Assembly: GCA_937872475.1 (NCBI GenBank)
Contig: CALMSY010000005.1
Location: 186,001-250,000, forward strand
Length of the DNA stretch: 64,000 nucleotides
Reading direction: 5' to 3'
From: 67-14 sp020438345
Lineage (GTDB): Bacteria; Actinomycetota; Thermoleophilia; Solirubrobacterales; 70-9
Both the position numbers and the translations under genes were made by a program. Below, one piece after another: positions 1 through 7,582 of the stretch. Below the pieces are notes generated by a model. That model ran no database searches. It was not told the DNA's origin and was given only the letters and a program-made list of their open reading frames with translations. Numbering within the stretch: position 1 is the first letter of the stretch; each line of letters opens with the position of its first letter.

Positions 1-117
1 TTTACGCCGGTTCCGGCCAGGACGAGGTTCGTATTCTGGGCGGTCGTCCCGAACCAGAACGGGTATCCATACACCCAAGGGCGCTCGGCCGCCCGATACA
101 TACGAGTAAGGCCATAG
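1..117 (+). CDS. C-terminal end of a gene cut by the window edge (hypothetical)
   Basis: Frame 1 is open from the first base to a TAG at 115-117 and encodes about 38 residues ending in SAARYIRVRP, with an aromatic-rich stretch (FVFWAVV, NGYPY). This reads like the last strand of an exported beta-domain protein, but no family can be named. A minus-strand frame is also open over the same bases, so the coding strand is not certain. The next gene starts 33 bases downstream on the same strand. Confidence 0.3.
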   Translation, partial: FTPVPARTRFVFWAVVPNQNGYPYTQGRSAARYIRVRP

Positions 118-150
118 ACCAATGGCTGAGTCTCGATCCGAGGAGGAGCA

Positions 151-585
151 ATGAGGAAGCAACGCCACATCCCGTCGCCAGCGACCCTTATCGCCATCAT
201 GGCGTTGTTCGTCGCATTGGGCGGCACCGCCTATGGTGTCGCCCGAAATAGCATCGGCACCCACCAGATCAAACCGCACGCGGTCCAAGCGAAGAACCTC
301 GGGCCGATGAAACTCAGATGGGGCAAGGTTCGAGACTTCGACAACACCGCGGGCGACGGTCAGTTCAACATCGCCTCCGGCCAGGCCCAATGCCGCCGCG
401 GCGAACGACTCATAAGCGGTGGCGTCAGGGCACGCCAAAGCCCCGACTCTGGGCCGCTGCGAATCGCAATGATCGACTCCGGACCGGTCACGCGAAAACG
501 CCAATGGTTCGTGACCATGCATTCCGATCTCGGAGGAGCGGCCCGAAAGCAGTTCGTCGTGTTTGCTTACTGCCTGCTCAGGTAG
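151..585 (+). CDS. Exported hypothetical protein with Thermoleophilia-type leader
   Basis: A 144-residue protein that starts at ATG 151 behind a strong AGGAGGAG ribosome site. Residues about 8-31 form a hydrophobic leader containing ALFVALGGTAYG, followed by NSIGTHQIK and AVQAKNL. That arrangement is common in short exported proteins of Solirubrobacterales and relatives (family knowledge). The rest is polar, with two Cys (residues about 81 and 141) that could form a disulfide. The function is unknown. It is the best taxonomic marker in the window. Confidence 0.8.
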   Translation: MRKQRHIPSPATLIAIMALFVALGGTAYGVARNSIGTHQIKPHAVQAKNLGPMKLRWGKVRDFDNTAGDGQFNIASGQAQCRRGERLISGGVRARQSPDSGPLRIAMIDSGPVTRKRQWFVTMHSDLGGAARKQFVVFAYCLLR

Positions 586-732
586 GCACCGGAACCCCGA
601 TTCGGGTTCCAGACGTCCAATTGGTTCGGTCGATCAAGCTCGGTTACGCCGAGGCGCGTCATGCCGCTCCGCTTCCGTGCGATCAGCATCGTATACGATT
701 ATTCAGATATCGGATTTAGAGGATGTGACCCA

Positions 733-2199
733 ATGGAACCCAAATACGACCCGAAGGTGACGCGAACGACTCCCGCGGATCGCGCGCTGCACGGGAACTC
801 CGCGCCTGGCCACGCCGGGCCAGAGGGGGGCGGACCCGTCGGGCGCGACTACGACCTGGCGGTGATTGGCTCCGGGGGCGGTGCTTTCGCTGGCGCTATC
901 CGGGCACGCGACCTTGGCCGACGGGTGCTGATGGTCGATCGCGGCACGATCGGCGGCACCTGCGTGAACTTCGGGTGCATCCCATCCAAGGCGCTGCTGG
1001 TCCGTTCGGAGCAAGTGCGGCTCGCGGGAGCGCCTAGCTTGGGTGAGGCACTGGCGGCGAAGGACGAGTTGGTCGCGCGGTTGCGCCAGGCCAAGTACTC
1101 CGATCTGCTGGAGGAGTACGGGATCGAGTTCCGTACGGGCGAGGCTCGCCTGCTCGGCCCCCACACGATCGCCATCGACGGCGAGCCGGTGGGTGCCGAG
1201 GCGATCCTGGTGGCTGCCGGCGCCCGCCCGAGAGTCCCGCAGATTGCTGGGCTCGTGGAGGCCGGGTACCTGACCTCCACCAGTGCCCTCGAGCTCACCG
1301 AGGCGCCGCGGCGGCTGGCGGTGATCGGGGCCGGTCCGGTCGGCCTCGAGATTGGCCAGATGCTTGGCAACTTCGGATCCGATGTGACGTTCGTCGCCCG
1401 GCGAGGGGTGGTCCCCGAAGCCGAGCCCGAGATCTCGGCGGCATTCCGCGAGGTGCTCGAAGCCGATGGGCACCGAGTGCTCGCCGCCGCCGCCACTACC
1501 GAGATCAGGGTTGAGAACGGGAAGAAGTACCTGTGCGGCTCAGCAGGCGGCGAGCCGTTCGAGCTGGCGGTCGACGAGATCCTCGTCGCTACTGGACGAA
1601 CCGCCAACACGGAGGAACTCGGGCTCGAAGATGTGGGTGTCGAGGTTGATCCCTCAGGTGCGATCGTCGTCGACGCCGAGCAGCGGACCACCGTCCCCTC
1701 GATCTACGCTGCCGGTGACGTCACCTCGCAGCCGCGCTTCGTCTACGTGGCGGCTGCAGGCGGCACGGCCGCCGCGGAGAACGCGCTCGGCTCCGGCGGC
1801 GAGAGGCTCGACTTCGCGGCGCTCCCCCAGATCGTTTTCACCCGCCCGGCGATCGCGCAGGCTGGCCTGACCGAGGCAGAGGCGCGCGAGCGCGGTGTCG
1901 AGGTCGAGACCACTGTCCTCCCCCTCGACGCGATCCCCCGTGCCTTGGTCAGCGGCGACGTCCACGGCCTGTTCAAGCTCGTCGCCGAGGCCAGCAGCGG
2001 CAGGCTTATCGGTGCCAGCATCCTCGCCGCCGGCGCCCCGGACGTGATCCAGAGCGCCGTGCTCGCGATTGACCGCGACATGACGGTCACTGAGCTGTCC
2101 CGCAGCTGGGCGCCCTACCTGGCGATGGCCGAAGGGCTGAAGCTCGCGGCGCAGACCTTCGAACGCGACGTGGCGAAGCTCTCCTGCTGCGCCGCCTAA
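733..2199 (+). CDS. merA: Mercuric reductase (mercury(II) reductase), FAD/NAD(P) disulfide oxidoreductase
   Basis: A flavoprotein of the pyridine nucleotide-disulfide oxidoreductase family that reduces Hg(II) to Hg(0) with NADPH in the cytoplasm. An FAD fold starts at IGSGGG (residues 45-50), the redox pair is C77-x4-C82 in GGTCVNFGCIPSK, the NAD(P) motif is VIGAGPVGLEIG, and a vicinal Cys pair sits at residues 485-486 four residues from the C-terminus. The C-terminal CC is the hallmark separating MerA from lipoamide dehydrogenase. There is no N-terminal heavy-metal (NmerA) domain. ATG 733 is preferred over an upstream in-frame ATG at 661 because AGAGGA lies just before it. The CmtR-like regulator follows 18 bases downstream. 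No merT/P transporter is present. Confidence 0.93.
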   Translation: MEPKYDPKVTRTTPADRALHGNSAPGHAGPEGGGPVGRDYDLAVIGSGGGAFAGAIRARDLGRRVLMVDRGTIGGTCVNFGCIPSKALLVRSEQVRLAGAPSLGEALAAKDELVARLRQAKYSDLLEEYGIEFRTGEARLLGPHTIAIDGEPVGAEAILVAAGARPRVPQIAGLVEAGYLTSTSALELTEAPRRLAVIGAGPVGLEIGQMLGNFGSDVTFVARRGVVPEAEPEISAAFREVLEADGHRVLAAAATTEIRVENGKKYLCGSAGGEPFELAVDEILVATGRTANTEELGLEDVGVEVDPSGAIVVDAEQRTTVPSIYAAGDVTSQPRFVYVAAAGGTAAAENALGSGGERLDFAALPQIVFTRPAIAQAGLTEAEARERGVEVETTVLPLDAIPRALVSGDVHGLFKLVAEASSGRLIGASILAAGAPDVIQSAVLAIDRDMTVTELSRSWAPYLAMAEGLKLAAQTFERDVAKLSCCAA

Positions 2200-2217
2200 C
2201 CCCGAGGAGACGAGAGA

Positions 2218-2634
2218 TTGGCAGCAACCAAGGTAAGTCCGTTCCGGCTCCCTGAGAAGCCGATCGAGGCCGACATCGTCGCGAAGTACTTCCGCGGCCT
2301 CGGCGACTCCACCCGCCTACGCATCCTCGACGCGCTGGCGGAAGACGAGCGCTCTGTGGGCGAGCTGGTCGAGCTGCTCGGCACTCCGCAACCGAAGGTC
2401 TCCAGCCACCTCGCTTGCCTGCGCTGGTGCGGCTTCGTCGAGAGCCGCCGCGAGTTCCGCAGCGTCCATTACCGGATCGCAGACGAGCGGGTTGAGACGA
2501 TGATCGCGCTCGCCAGCACTCTGCTGGAGGACAACTCCGAACACGTGGCCGCCTGCCGCCGAATCGACGGCGATCCACCGAAAGGCTCGACACCTGGGGC
2601 CAAGTCCTCGAAGGAGTCGACCCCCAGACCTTGA
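2218..2634 (+). CDS. CmtR-like ArsR-family metal sensor
   Basis: A 138-residue winged-helix repressor starting at TTG 2218 behind GAGGAGA. The helix-turn-helix lies around residues 46-70 (SVGELVELLGTPQPKVSSHL). Cys67 and Cys71 sit in the recognition helix (CLRWC), with a third Cys at 113. This matches the Cys-x3-Cys plus C-terminal Cys scheme of mycobacterial CmtR, which binds Cd/Pb, and of the ArsR-type mercury sensors of actinobacteria. It follows merA in the same operon and probably represses it, releasing on Hg(II) or Cd/Pb. The tail after residue 117 is low-complexity Ser/Lys/Pro. Confidence 0.85.
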   Translation: MAATKVSPFRLPEKPIEADIVAKYFRGLGDSTRLRILDALAEDERSVGELVELLGTPQPKVSSHLACLRWCGFVESRREFRSVHYRIADERVETMIALASTLLEDNSEHVAACRRIDGDPPKGSTPGAKSSKESTPRP

Positions 2635-2686
2635 TCGCCATGGGCACTCCTTCGATCCCGATTCCGGGCGGTATACCCGATATCGA

Positions 2687-2713
2687 GTGAGGCCGAGCGG
2701 GGTGCGGCCTCAC
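2687..2713 (+). terminator. Hairpin after the merA operon
   Basis: A perfect 9-bp inverted repeat, GTGAGGCCG and CGGCCTCAC, separated by 9 bases and lying 53 bases after the regulator stop. There is no T tract, so it is either a weak terminator or an mRNA 3'-end stabiliser. Confidence 0.45.
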
Positions 2714-2742
2714 CCAGGTGGCGTGCTTCTTCCTTCTCAGAA

Positions 2743-2973
2743 GGGCTGGTCGCCCTGGGTGTCGTCGCTTTAGGCCTTTAAGGGGTGATTGCGTCCTTTC
2801 AGCCGGACGCGACCTTCGGGCGGGTGCTCGCCGCCTACGGCGGGGTCTTCGTCGTCGGCTCCCTCGCCTGGGGCATGGTCTTCGATGACTTCAAACCCGA
2901 CCGATTCGACCTGACAGGTGCTGCCATCTGCCTCGTCGGAGTGGCGGTCATCATGTACGGCCCTCGCGGGTAA
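2743..2973 (+). pseudogene. ynfA: ynfA (UPF0060) remnant, 5'-truncated and with an internal stop
   Basis: From GTG 2785 the frame encodes the C-terminal half of a YnfA/UPF0060 small membrane protein, including FGRVLAAYGGVFVVGSLAWG, FKPDRFDLTGAA and a final IMYGPRG. The same frame upstream (from about 2743) reads GLVALGVVALGL-stop-GVIASFQPD. The TAA at 2779 therefore replaces what is normally an aromatic codon, and the first transmembrane helices are missing (family length about 108 residues). It looks like an inactivated copy. YnfA relatives belong to the drug/metabolite transporter superfamily. Confidence 0.75.
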
Positions 2974-2999
2974 CGACTGTCGCTACCCGCGGAGGCTTG

Positions 3000-3884
3000 T
3001 CACGAAGGCAAACTTGCCCTGACGATCGCCGACGCCGCCTGATCGTGGACCCGATGGGTTTCCTCGATCTCGATCGACTCGAATCCCGCCGCAATGAGAT
3101 CTCGTTCGAACTCCTCATCGGTGAGCGCGCCTGCGATGCAGCCGGTCCATTCCTTCATATCGGCCCTTGTCTCCTCGTCCATATCCGGATCGGCGATCAC
3201 GTCCGTCACGGCGAACTGCCCGCCGGGACGAAGCACTCTTGCGGCCTCGCGGAGAACCTGGGGCTTGTCGCCGGAGAGATTGATCACGCAGTTGGAGATG
3301 ATCACATCCACCGAGCTGTCCGGGAGCGGGATCTGCTCGATCTCACCTTGAAGGAATTCGACGTTCTCGACCCCGGCCTCTTTCTGGTTCCTGCGGGCGA
3401 GGTCGAGCATCTCCTCGGTCATATCGAGTCCGTACGCCTTGCCGGTCGGGCCGACGCGTCGGGCCGACAGGAGCACGTCGATGCCACCACCGGAGCCGAG
3501 GTCGAGAACGGTCTGCCCCTCGGAGAGCTGGGCAACAGCGGTGGGGTTGCCGCATCCAAGCGATGCAAGCTGGGCGGCCTCGGGCAACTCCTCGCGGTCG
3601 CCGTCCTCGTAGAGGTTGGAACCGAAGACAGCTCGCTGTTCCTCGGTGATGACCGCGTCATTCGCGCAGCAAGAGGCATCCCTCCCTCCCGCGTCGGTCG
3701 CTGCGGCGGCGTAGCGCTCGCGAACCACTTCTTTGAGATCAGCCTTAGAGGAATCGCCGGTCTTCCCGGCAGCGCAACCGCATCCCGGTCCTTGGCCACA
3801 GCAGTCGCCCTTGGCTTCCGGCTCACAACAGTCGGCCTGCGCCTCGAGAGCGCAACAGTCGTTCACTTGTTTCAGCTCAGCCAT
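3000..3884 (-). CDS. arsM: Arsenite S-adenosylmethionine methyltransferase
   Basis: Methylates As(III) using SAM. The 294-residue protein has a very Cys-rich N-terminus (CC pairs at 10-11, 19-20, 28-29 and 72-73, plus CGC near 35-37), then a class I methyltransferase core with VLDLGSGGGID (127-137), YGLDMTEEML and NCVINLS. Cys199 and Cys249 match the arsenic-binding thiols of known ArsM enzymes. The N-terminal Cys clusters are more extensive than the core needs and may hold As(III) before transfer. The gene overlaps the 3' end of arsR by 13 bases, so the two are co-transcribed and probably translationally coupled. Confidence 0.93.
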   Translation of the reverse strand: MAELKQVNDCCALEAQADCCEPEAKGDCCGQGPGCGCAAGKTGDSSKADLKEVVRERYAAAATDAGGRDASCCANDAVITEEQRAVFGSNLYEDGDREELPEAAQLASLGCGNPTAVAQLSEGQTVLDLGSGGGIDVLLSARRVGPTGKAYGLDMTEEMLDLARRNQKEAGVENVEFLQGEIEQIPLPDSSVDVIISNCVINLSGDKPQVLREAARVLRPGGQFAVTDVIADPDMDEETRADMKEWTGCIAGALTDEEFERDLIAAGFESIEIEETHRVHDQAASAIVRASLPS

Positions 3885-4225
3885 CCGGACAACTCCTCCA
3901 GCTCTTCGGGGTTCACGTAGTAGTAGGCCCAGAGGCCCTGACGCTCCGAGTCAACGATGCCGGCATCCCTAAGCTTCTTCAGGTGGTGCGAGAGCGTCGA
4001 CTGGCTCACGTCGAACAGCGGCACGAGTTCGCAGACGCAGACTTTGCCGGCGTGCTTGCGGAGGACGTCGACCAGGGTCAAGCGGATCGGGTCGCCGAGG
4101 GCCTTGGCGATCTTCGCCATACGTTTCGCGTGGGCGCGCTCGACATCGGGGTAGACGACCGGCTCGCAACAGGGCTGGCCGTTCGGACTTTTCTGTTTAG
4201 GGGTGAGGGTCAGTTCGGGGCTCAT
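3872..4225 (-). CDS. arsR: ArsR-family arsenite-responsive repressor
   Basis: A 117-residue winged-helix repressor. The metal site CVC (C63, C65) followed by EL lies at the start of the recognition region, as in classic ArsR. The DNA-reading helix is FDVSQSTLSHHLKKL (residues 71-85). A further CC pair at 19-20 may add a ligand. It is first gene of arsR-arsM and divergent from the GAPDH-arsJ operon, so the 85-bp gap probably carries promoters for both directions under ArsR control. Confidence 0.92.
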   Translation of the reverse strand: MSPELTLTPKQKSPNGQPCCEPVVYPDVERAHAKRMAKIAKALGDPIRLTLVDVLRKHAGKVCVCELVPLFDVSQSTLSHHLKKLRDAGIVDSERQGLWAYYYVNPEELEELSGWLS

Positions 4226-4248
4226 CGAAATCCATCAAATCAGTTCCA

Positions 4249-4262
4249 TTGATATTTGTCAA
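4249..4262. promoter_or_regulatory. Candidate ArsR operator in the divergent ars promoter
   Basis: The inverted repeat TTGA-N6-TCAA sits in an AT-rich patch between arsR and the GAPDH gene, with a further TTGAT next to it. The minus strand also offers a TTGACA -35-like hexamer in the same place. The position is right for ArsR control of both operons. The assignment rests only on symmetry and location. Confidence 0.5.
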
Positions 4263-4310
4263 TTGATACGGTGATCTTCGATTGAATCAGACACCGAATC
4301 GGGAGGCAGA

Positions 4311-5321
4311 ATGAGCGTGAGAGTTGGCATCAACGGCTTCGGAAGAATGGGACGCCTCGCCCTCCGGGCCGGTTGGGGCAACCCGGATCTTGAGTTCGTC
4401 TACATCAACGAGCCGAACGCCGACGCCGAGACGTCGGCCCACCTTCTGACCTTCGACTCGGTCCACGGTCGCTGGGAGAATGGGATCTCCGGAACCGGTG
4501 ACCGGATGGAGATCGACGGTTCGTCGCTCGGGTACAGCGCGTTTGACAGTCCAGAAGGACTCGACTGGTCCTCTCTCGGAGTCGATGTCGTCCTCGAATG
4601 CTCGGGCAAGTTCCGAACCCTTGAAACCCTGAAAGCCCATTTCGACAATGGAGCCCGCAAGGTGATCGTGGCCGCACCCGTCAAGACCGACGCGCTAAAC
4701 GTCGTGGTCGGGGTGAACGACCATCTATATGACCCGGCCGAACATGACCTTCTGACCGCCGCGTCCTGCACGACCAACTGCCTGGCTCCCGTTGTCAAGG
4801 TGATCCAACAGGGTCTCGGCATAAAGCACGGTTCAATCACCACCCTCCACGACCTGACCAACACGCAGACGATCGTCGATGCACCGCACAAGGATCTCCG
4901 TCGCGCCCGGGCCGCAAGCCTGTCGCTGATTCCGACCTCAACCGGCTCGGCCACCGCGATCGGCATGATCTTTTCTGAACTTCAGGGAAGGCTCGATGGC
5001 CTCGCGGTCAGAGTTCCACTGCTGAACGCTTCTTTGACCGATTGCGTGTTCGAGGTCGAGCGCCCCACGACCGTCGAGGAGGTCAACCGTCTCCTTTGCT
5101 CTGCGGCCGAAGGTCCACTGAACGGCATCCTCGGATTCGAGACCCGGCCGCTGGTCTCGATCGACTTCAAGGACGACCCTCATTCCGGGATCATCGACGC
5201 CCCCTCCACCCTGGTGACCAACGAAACCCAAGTGAAGATCCTCGCTTGGTACGACAATGAGTGGGGCTACGCGAATCGACTGGTTGATCTGACCCACATC
5301 GTGGCCTCTTCGCTCGACTGA
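4311..5321 (+). CDS. gap: Arsenate-detoxifying glyceraldehyde-3-phosphate dehydrogenase (ArsJ partner)
   Basis: A complete GAPDH-fold enzyme of 336 residues. It has the NAD-binding start VGINGFGRMGRLALR, the catalytic Cys153 in ASCTTNC, and the C-terminal WYDNEWGYANRLVDL. Directly upstream of arsJ, such enzymes convert glyceraldehyde 3-phosphate and arsenate to 1-arseno-3-phosphoglycerate, which ArsJ exports (established pathway). Lying inside the ars locus and not with pgk/tpi argues for arsenic duty over glycolysis. ATG 4311 follows GGGAGGC. Confidence 0.92.
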   Translation: MSVRVGINGFGRMGRLALRAGWGNPDLEFVYINEPNADAETSAHLLTFDSVHGRWENGISGTGDRMEIDGSSLGYSAFDSPEGLDWSSLGVDVVLECSGKFRTLETLKAHFDNGARKVIVAAPVKTDALNVVVGVNDHLYDPAEHDLLTAASCTTNCLAPVVKVIQQGLGIKHGSITTLHDLTNTQTIVDAPHKDLRRARAASLSLIPTSTGSATAIGMIFSELQGRLDGLAVRVPLLNASLTDCVFEVERPTTVEEVNRLLCSAAEGPLNGILGFETRPLVSIDFKDDPHSGIIDAPSTLVTNETQVKILAWYDNEWGYANRLVDLTHIVASSLD

Positions 5322-5333
5322 TCGGGGTAGCTC

Positions 5334-6620
5334 GTGGCCGTCGGCAAGATTCAGGGTGATCTCAGGAACTACATCCTGGTCACCGGCGCCTACTGGGCAG
5401 ACACGATCGCCGACGGTGCCAGTCGGATGCTGGTGCTCTTTTACTTCTACCAGCTGGGTTACACCCCGTTCCAAGTCGCATCCCTGTTTCTCTTCTACGA
5501 GATCTTCGGGATCATCACCAACCTCGTCGGCGGCTGGGTCGCCGCGCGAGTCGGTCTGAAAACAACTCTTTTCTCCGGTCTCTCGATTCAGATTCTGGCG
5601 CTCGCGATGCTCGGGCTCGCGCCGGAAACTTGGCTGGTCGTCCCTTACGTCATGGCCTCTCAGGCGCTCTCGGGAATCGCCAAGGACCTGACCAAGATGA
5701 GTTCCAAGAGCGCGGTCAAGCTGGTCGTGCCCGAGGACTCGGAGTCCTCGCTCTTCAAATGGGTGGCGATCCTCACCGGCTCGAAGAACGCCCTGAAGGG
5801 AGTCGGCTTCTTCATCGGAGGGCTCCTGCTCACCCTGGTCGGCTTCCAGACCTCGATGCTGATCCTGGTCGCGATGATCGCGGCCGCCTTGGCTACGACC
5901 GCGCTCCTGATGCACGGCGGCCTCGGCGAGACCGACGGCGCCGCCAAGTTCCGGCACATGTTCTCCAACAACCGCTCGATCAACGTGCTGGCCGCCGCGA
6001 GAGTCTTCCTGTTCGCCTCCCGGGACGTCTGGTTCGTGGTCGGGCTACCGGTCTACCTGCGAACCGTGCTCGATTGGAGCTTCTGGGAAGTCGGCACCTT
6101 CCTCGCGATCTGGGTGATCGGCTACGGCATCGTCCAAGCCTCCGCCCCCACGTTCATGAACCGCCGCGCGAAGGAGAAAGGACAGTTGCCGGACGGCAGA
6201 ACGGCAACCTGGCTCGCCTTCGTCCTCGCCGCGTTTCCGGCAGCGATCGCCGTCACCCTCACCGCGAACTTCGATCCCGCGACCGTGCTGATCATCGGCC
6301 TCATCGCCTTCGGCGTGATCTTCGCGATGAACTCGGCCGTCCACTCTTACCTGGTGCTCTCCTACGCCGACAACGACAAGGTCGCGATGAACGTCGGCTT
6401 CTATTACATGGCAAACGCGGGCGGACGATTGATGGGAACGATCCTCTCGGGAGCCCTCTACCAGTGGTACGGGCTCACCGGCTGCCTTTGGGCATCGGTG
6501 ATCTTCGTCCTCGTGGCCGCCGCGCTCTCCCTCCTGCTGCCCCGCGGACGACGGTCGCATCCACGGCAGCTCCGGATGCTCAGGAGGCCGATTTCTTCAG
6601 CGCCTCCACAGCAGCTCTGA
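5334..6620 (+). CDS. arsJ: Organoarsenical (1-arseno-3-phosphoglycerate) efflux MFS permease
   Basis: A major facilitator permease of about 428 residues with 11-12 hydrophobic segments. It has the ArsJ signature stretches NYILVTGAYWADTIADGASR near the N-terminus and QALSGIAKDLTKMSSKSAVK in the middle. GTG 5334 begins 13 bases after the GAPDH stop, so the pair is one operon. The last 14 codons run into the convergent lipoprotein gene (41-base overlap), giving a basic tail that may be recent. Together with arsM this gives both As(V) export and As(III) methylation. Confidence 0.92.
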   Translation: MAVGKIQGDLRNYILVTGAYWADTIADGASRMLVLFYFYQLGYTPFQVASLFLFYEIFGIITNLVGGWVAARVGLKTTLFSGLSIQILALAMLGLAPETWLVVPYVMASQALSGIAKDLTKMSSKSAVKLVVPEDSESSLFKWVAILTGSKNALKGVGFFIGGLLLTLVGFQTSMLILVAMIAAALATTALLMHGGLGETDGAAKFRHMFSNNRSINVLAAARVFLFASRDVWFVVGLPVYLRTVLDWSFWEVGTFLAIWVIGYGIVQASAPTFMNRRAKEKGQLPDGRTATWLAFVLAAFPAAIAVTLTANFDPATVLIIGLIAFGVIFAMNSAVHSYLVLSYADNDKVAMNVGFYYMANAGGRLMGTILSGALYQWYGLTGCLWASVIFVLVAAALSLLLPRGRRSHPRQLRMLRRPISSAPPQQL

Positions 6621-7569
6621 GTTCTGCAACCCCGTAGGCCCCTTCGATTCGTTGCTTGATCCGGCCGTCTTTGCCGATGAGAAATATCCAGGGTTCGGTC
6701 TGCAACCCGAAAGCCTTCAGTTGGGGCCGAACTCCCTTGTTCGGGTCGTTCTCGTTGTAGATCTCCTGGTGGATGAAGGCGACGTCGTCGCCGACCTCGG
6801 CCTTGACCTGTTCCGTGACGTCAACCACGGGGCCACAGACCCTGGTCTCGCAGAGGGCTGGTGTCGCGAAATTCAGCACGACCGGCTGCTTGCCGAGCAC
6901 GTCCTGCAGGTCGACGTCGTGCATGCTCGACGGAGGCTGGCGGGTATCGATCTTGGAGAGGTCGCCTCCCACACTCTTTGCTGTCGGTGTGCTGACCTTT
7001 GGTGCCATGTCCCCCACCTGGGCGACACTCTTGAACTTGCCGACCGTCGGGCTGGGTATGCGGGTCACCTCGGGTCCATCCTCGCCGTCGATCACGGCCA
7101 TCCCCAACCACGGTCCGGGCCGGTCGAACTTGACCCCCTCGACCACATAAACGGTCGTCGCCGCACCAGGACCCTCGCTACCCATAGCGGCGTAGGCGGG
7201 CTTCGTTTCGAGCGAGTCGACCCTTGCCGGTAGCGGTCCCTCGACCGGTGATTTCGCGTCCTTCGCGAAATAGAGGGCGATGTCGGCGTCATCGACCTGG
7301 GTGCCGTCGAGTTCGAACACGCCAAAGGGAACACGGTTCTTGCCGACTTCGAAGACCGATGCCGCCGGAGATACGACGACGTCTGCTTCCGGCAAAGAAC
7401 TGAATATCTCCTCGATCGTCTCGCCTTTCGCGGACGGGAAGCCCGCGACCGACGGTGCATCGCGCGCCGTCTCGTCACCGTCGTTGGAGTCACCACAAGC
7501 GACAAGCCCGCCGGCAAGCAATGCCACAGCTACCAGGTGGACGAACGCCATCCGTCTTCTTGAAGTCAA
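6580..7569 (-). CDS. Lipoprotein with C-terminal thioredoxin-like domain
   Basis: A 329-residue exported lipoprotein with a hydrophobic leader ending in LVAC and the lipid-bearing Cys at residue 25. The middle (about 40-190) is an unassigned beta-rich region. Residues about 210-329 look like a thioredoxin fold: VVLNFATPALC then C245, EPWIFLIGKDGRI, and a final helix. The redox pair is C240-x4-C245, not CxxC, as in some peroxiredoxin/SCO-like proteins. It is the last gene of the minus-strand redox operon starting at 11018 and overlaps the end of arsJ. Confidence 0.75.
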   Translation of the reverse strand: MTSRRRMAFVHLVAVALLAGGLVACGDSNDGDETARDAPSVAGFPSAKGETIEEIFSSLPEADVVVSPAASVFEVGKNRVPFGVFELDGTQVDDADIALYFAKDAKSPVEGPLPARVDSLETKPAYAAMGSEGPGAATTVYVVEGVKFDRPGPWLGMAVIDGEDGPEVTRIPSPTVGKFKSVAQVGDMAPKVSTPTAKSVGGDLSKIDTRQPPSSMHDVDLQDVLGKQPVVLNFATPALCETRVCGPVVDVTEQVKAEVGDDVAFIHQEIYNENDPNKGVRPQLKAFGLQTEPWIFLIGKDGRIKQRIEGAYGVAELRAAVEALKKSAS

Positions 7570-7582
7570 CTTTGTTTTCCCT

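Noticed and set aside
1..174. Minus-strand open frame across the left edge
   Set aside because: It runs over the ribosome site and start of the gene at 151 and has no motif; the plus-strand C-terminus is slightly more protein-like, though neither is secure.
703..1965. Long open frames antisense to merA
   Set aside because: High-GC shadow frames with Arg/Pro/Ser-rich, low-complexity translations and no family signature; merA is unambiguous on the other strand.
4938..5957. 339-codon minus frame across GAPDH and arsJ
   Set aside because: Shadow of two well-identified genes; composition is Glu/Asp/Arg-rich with no motif.
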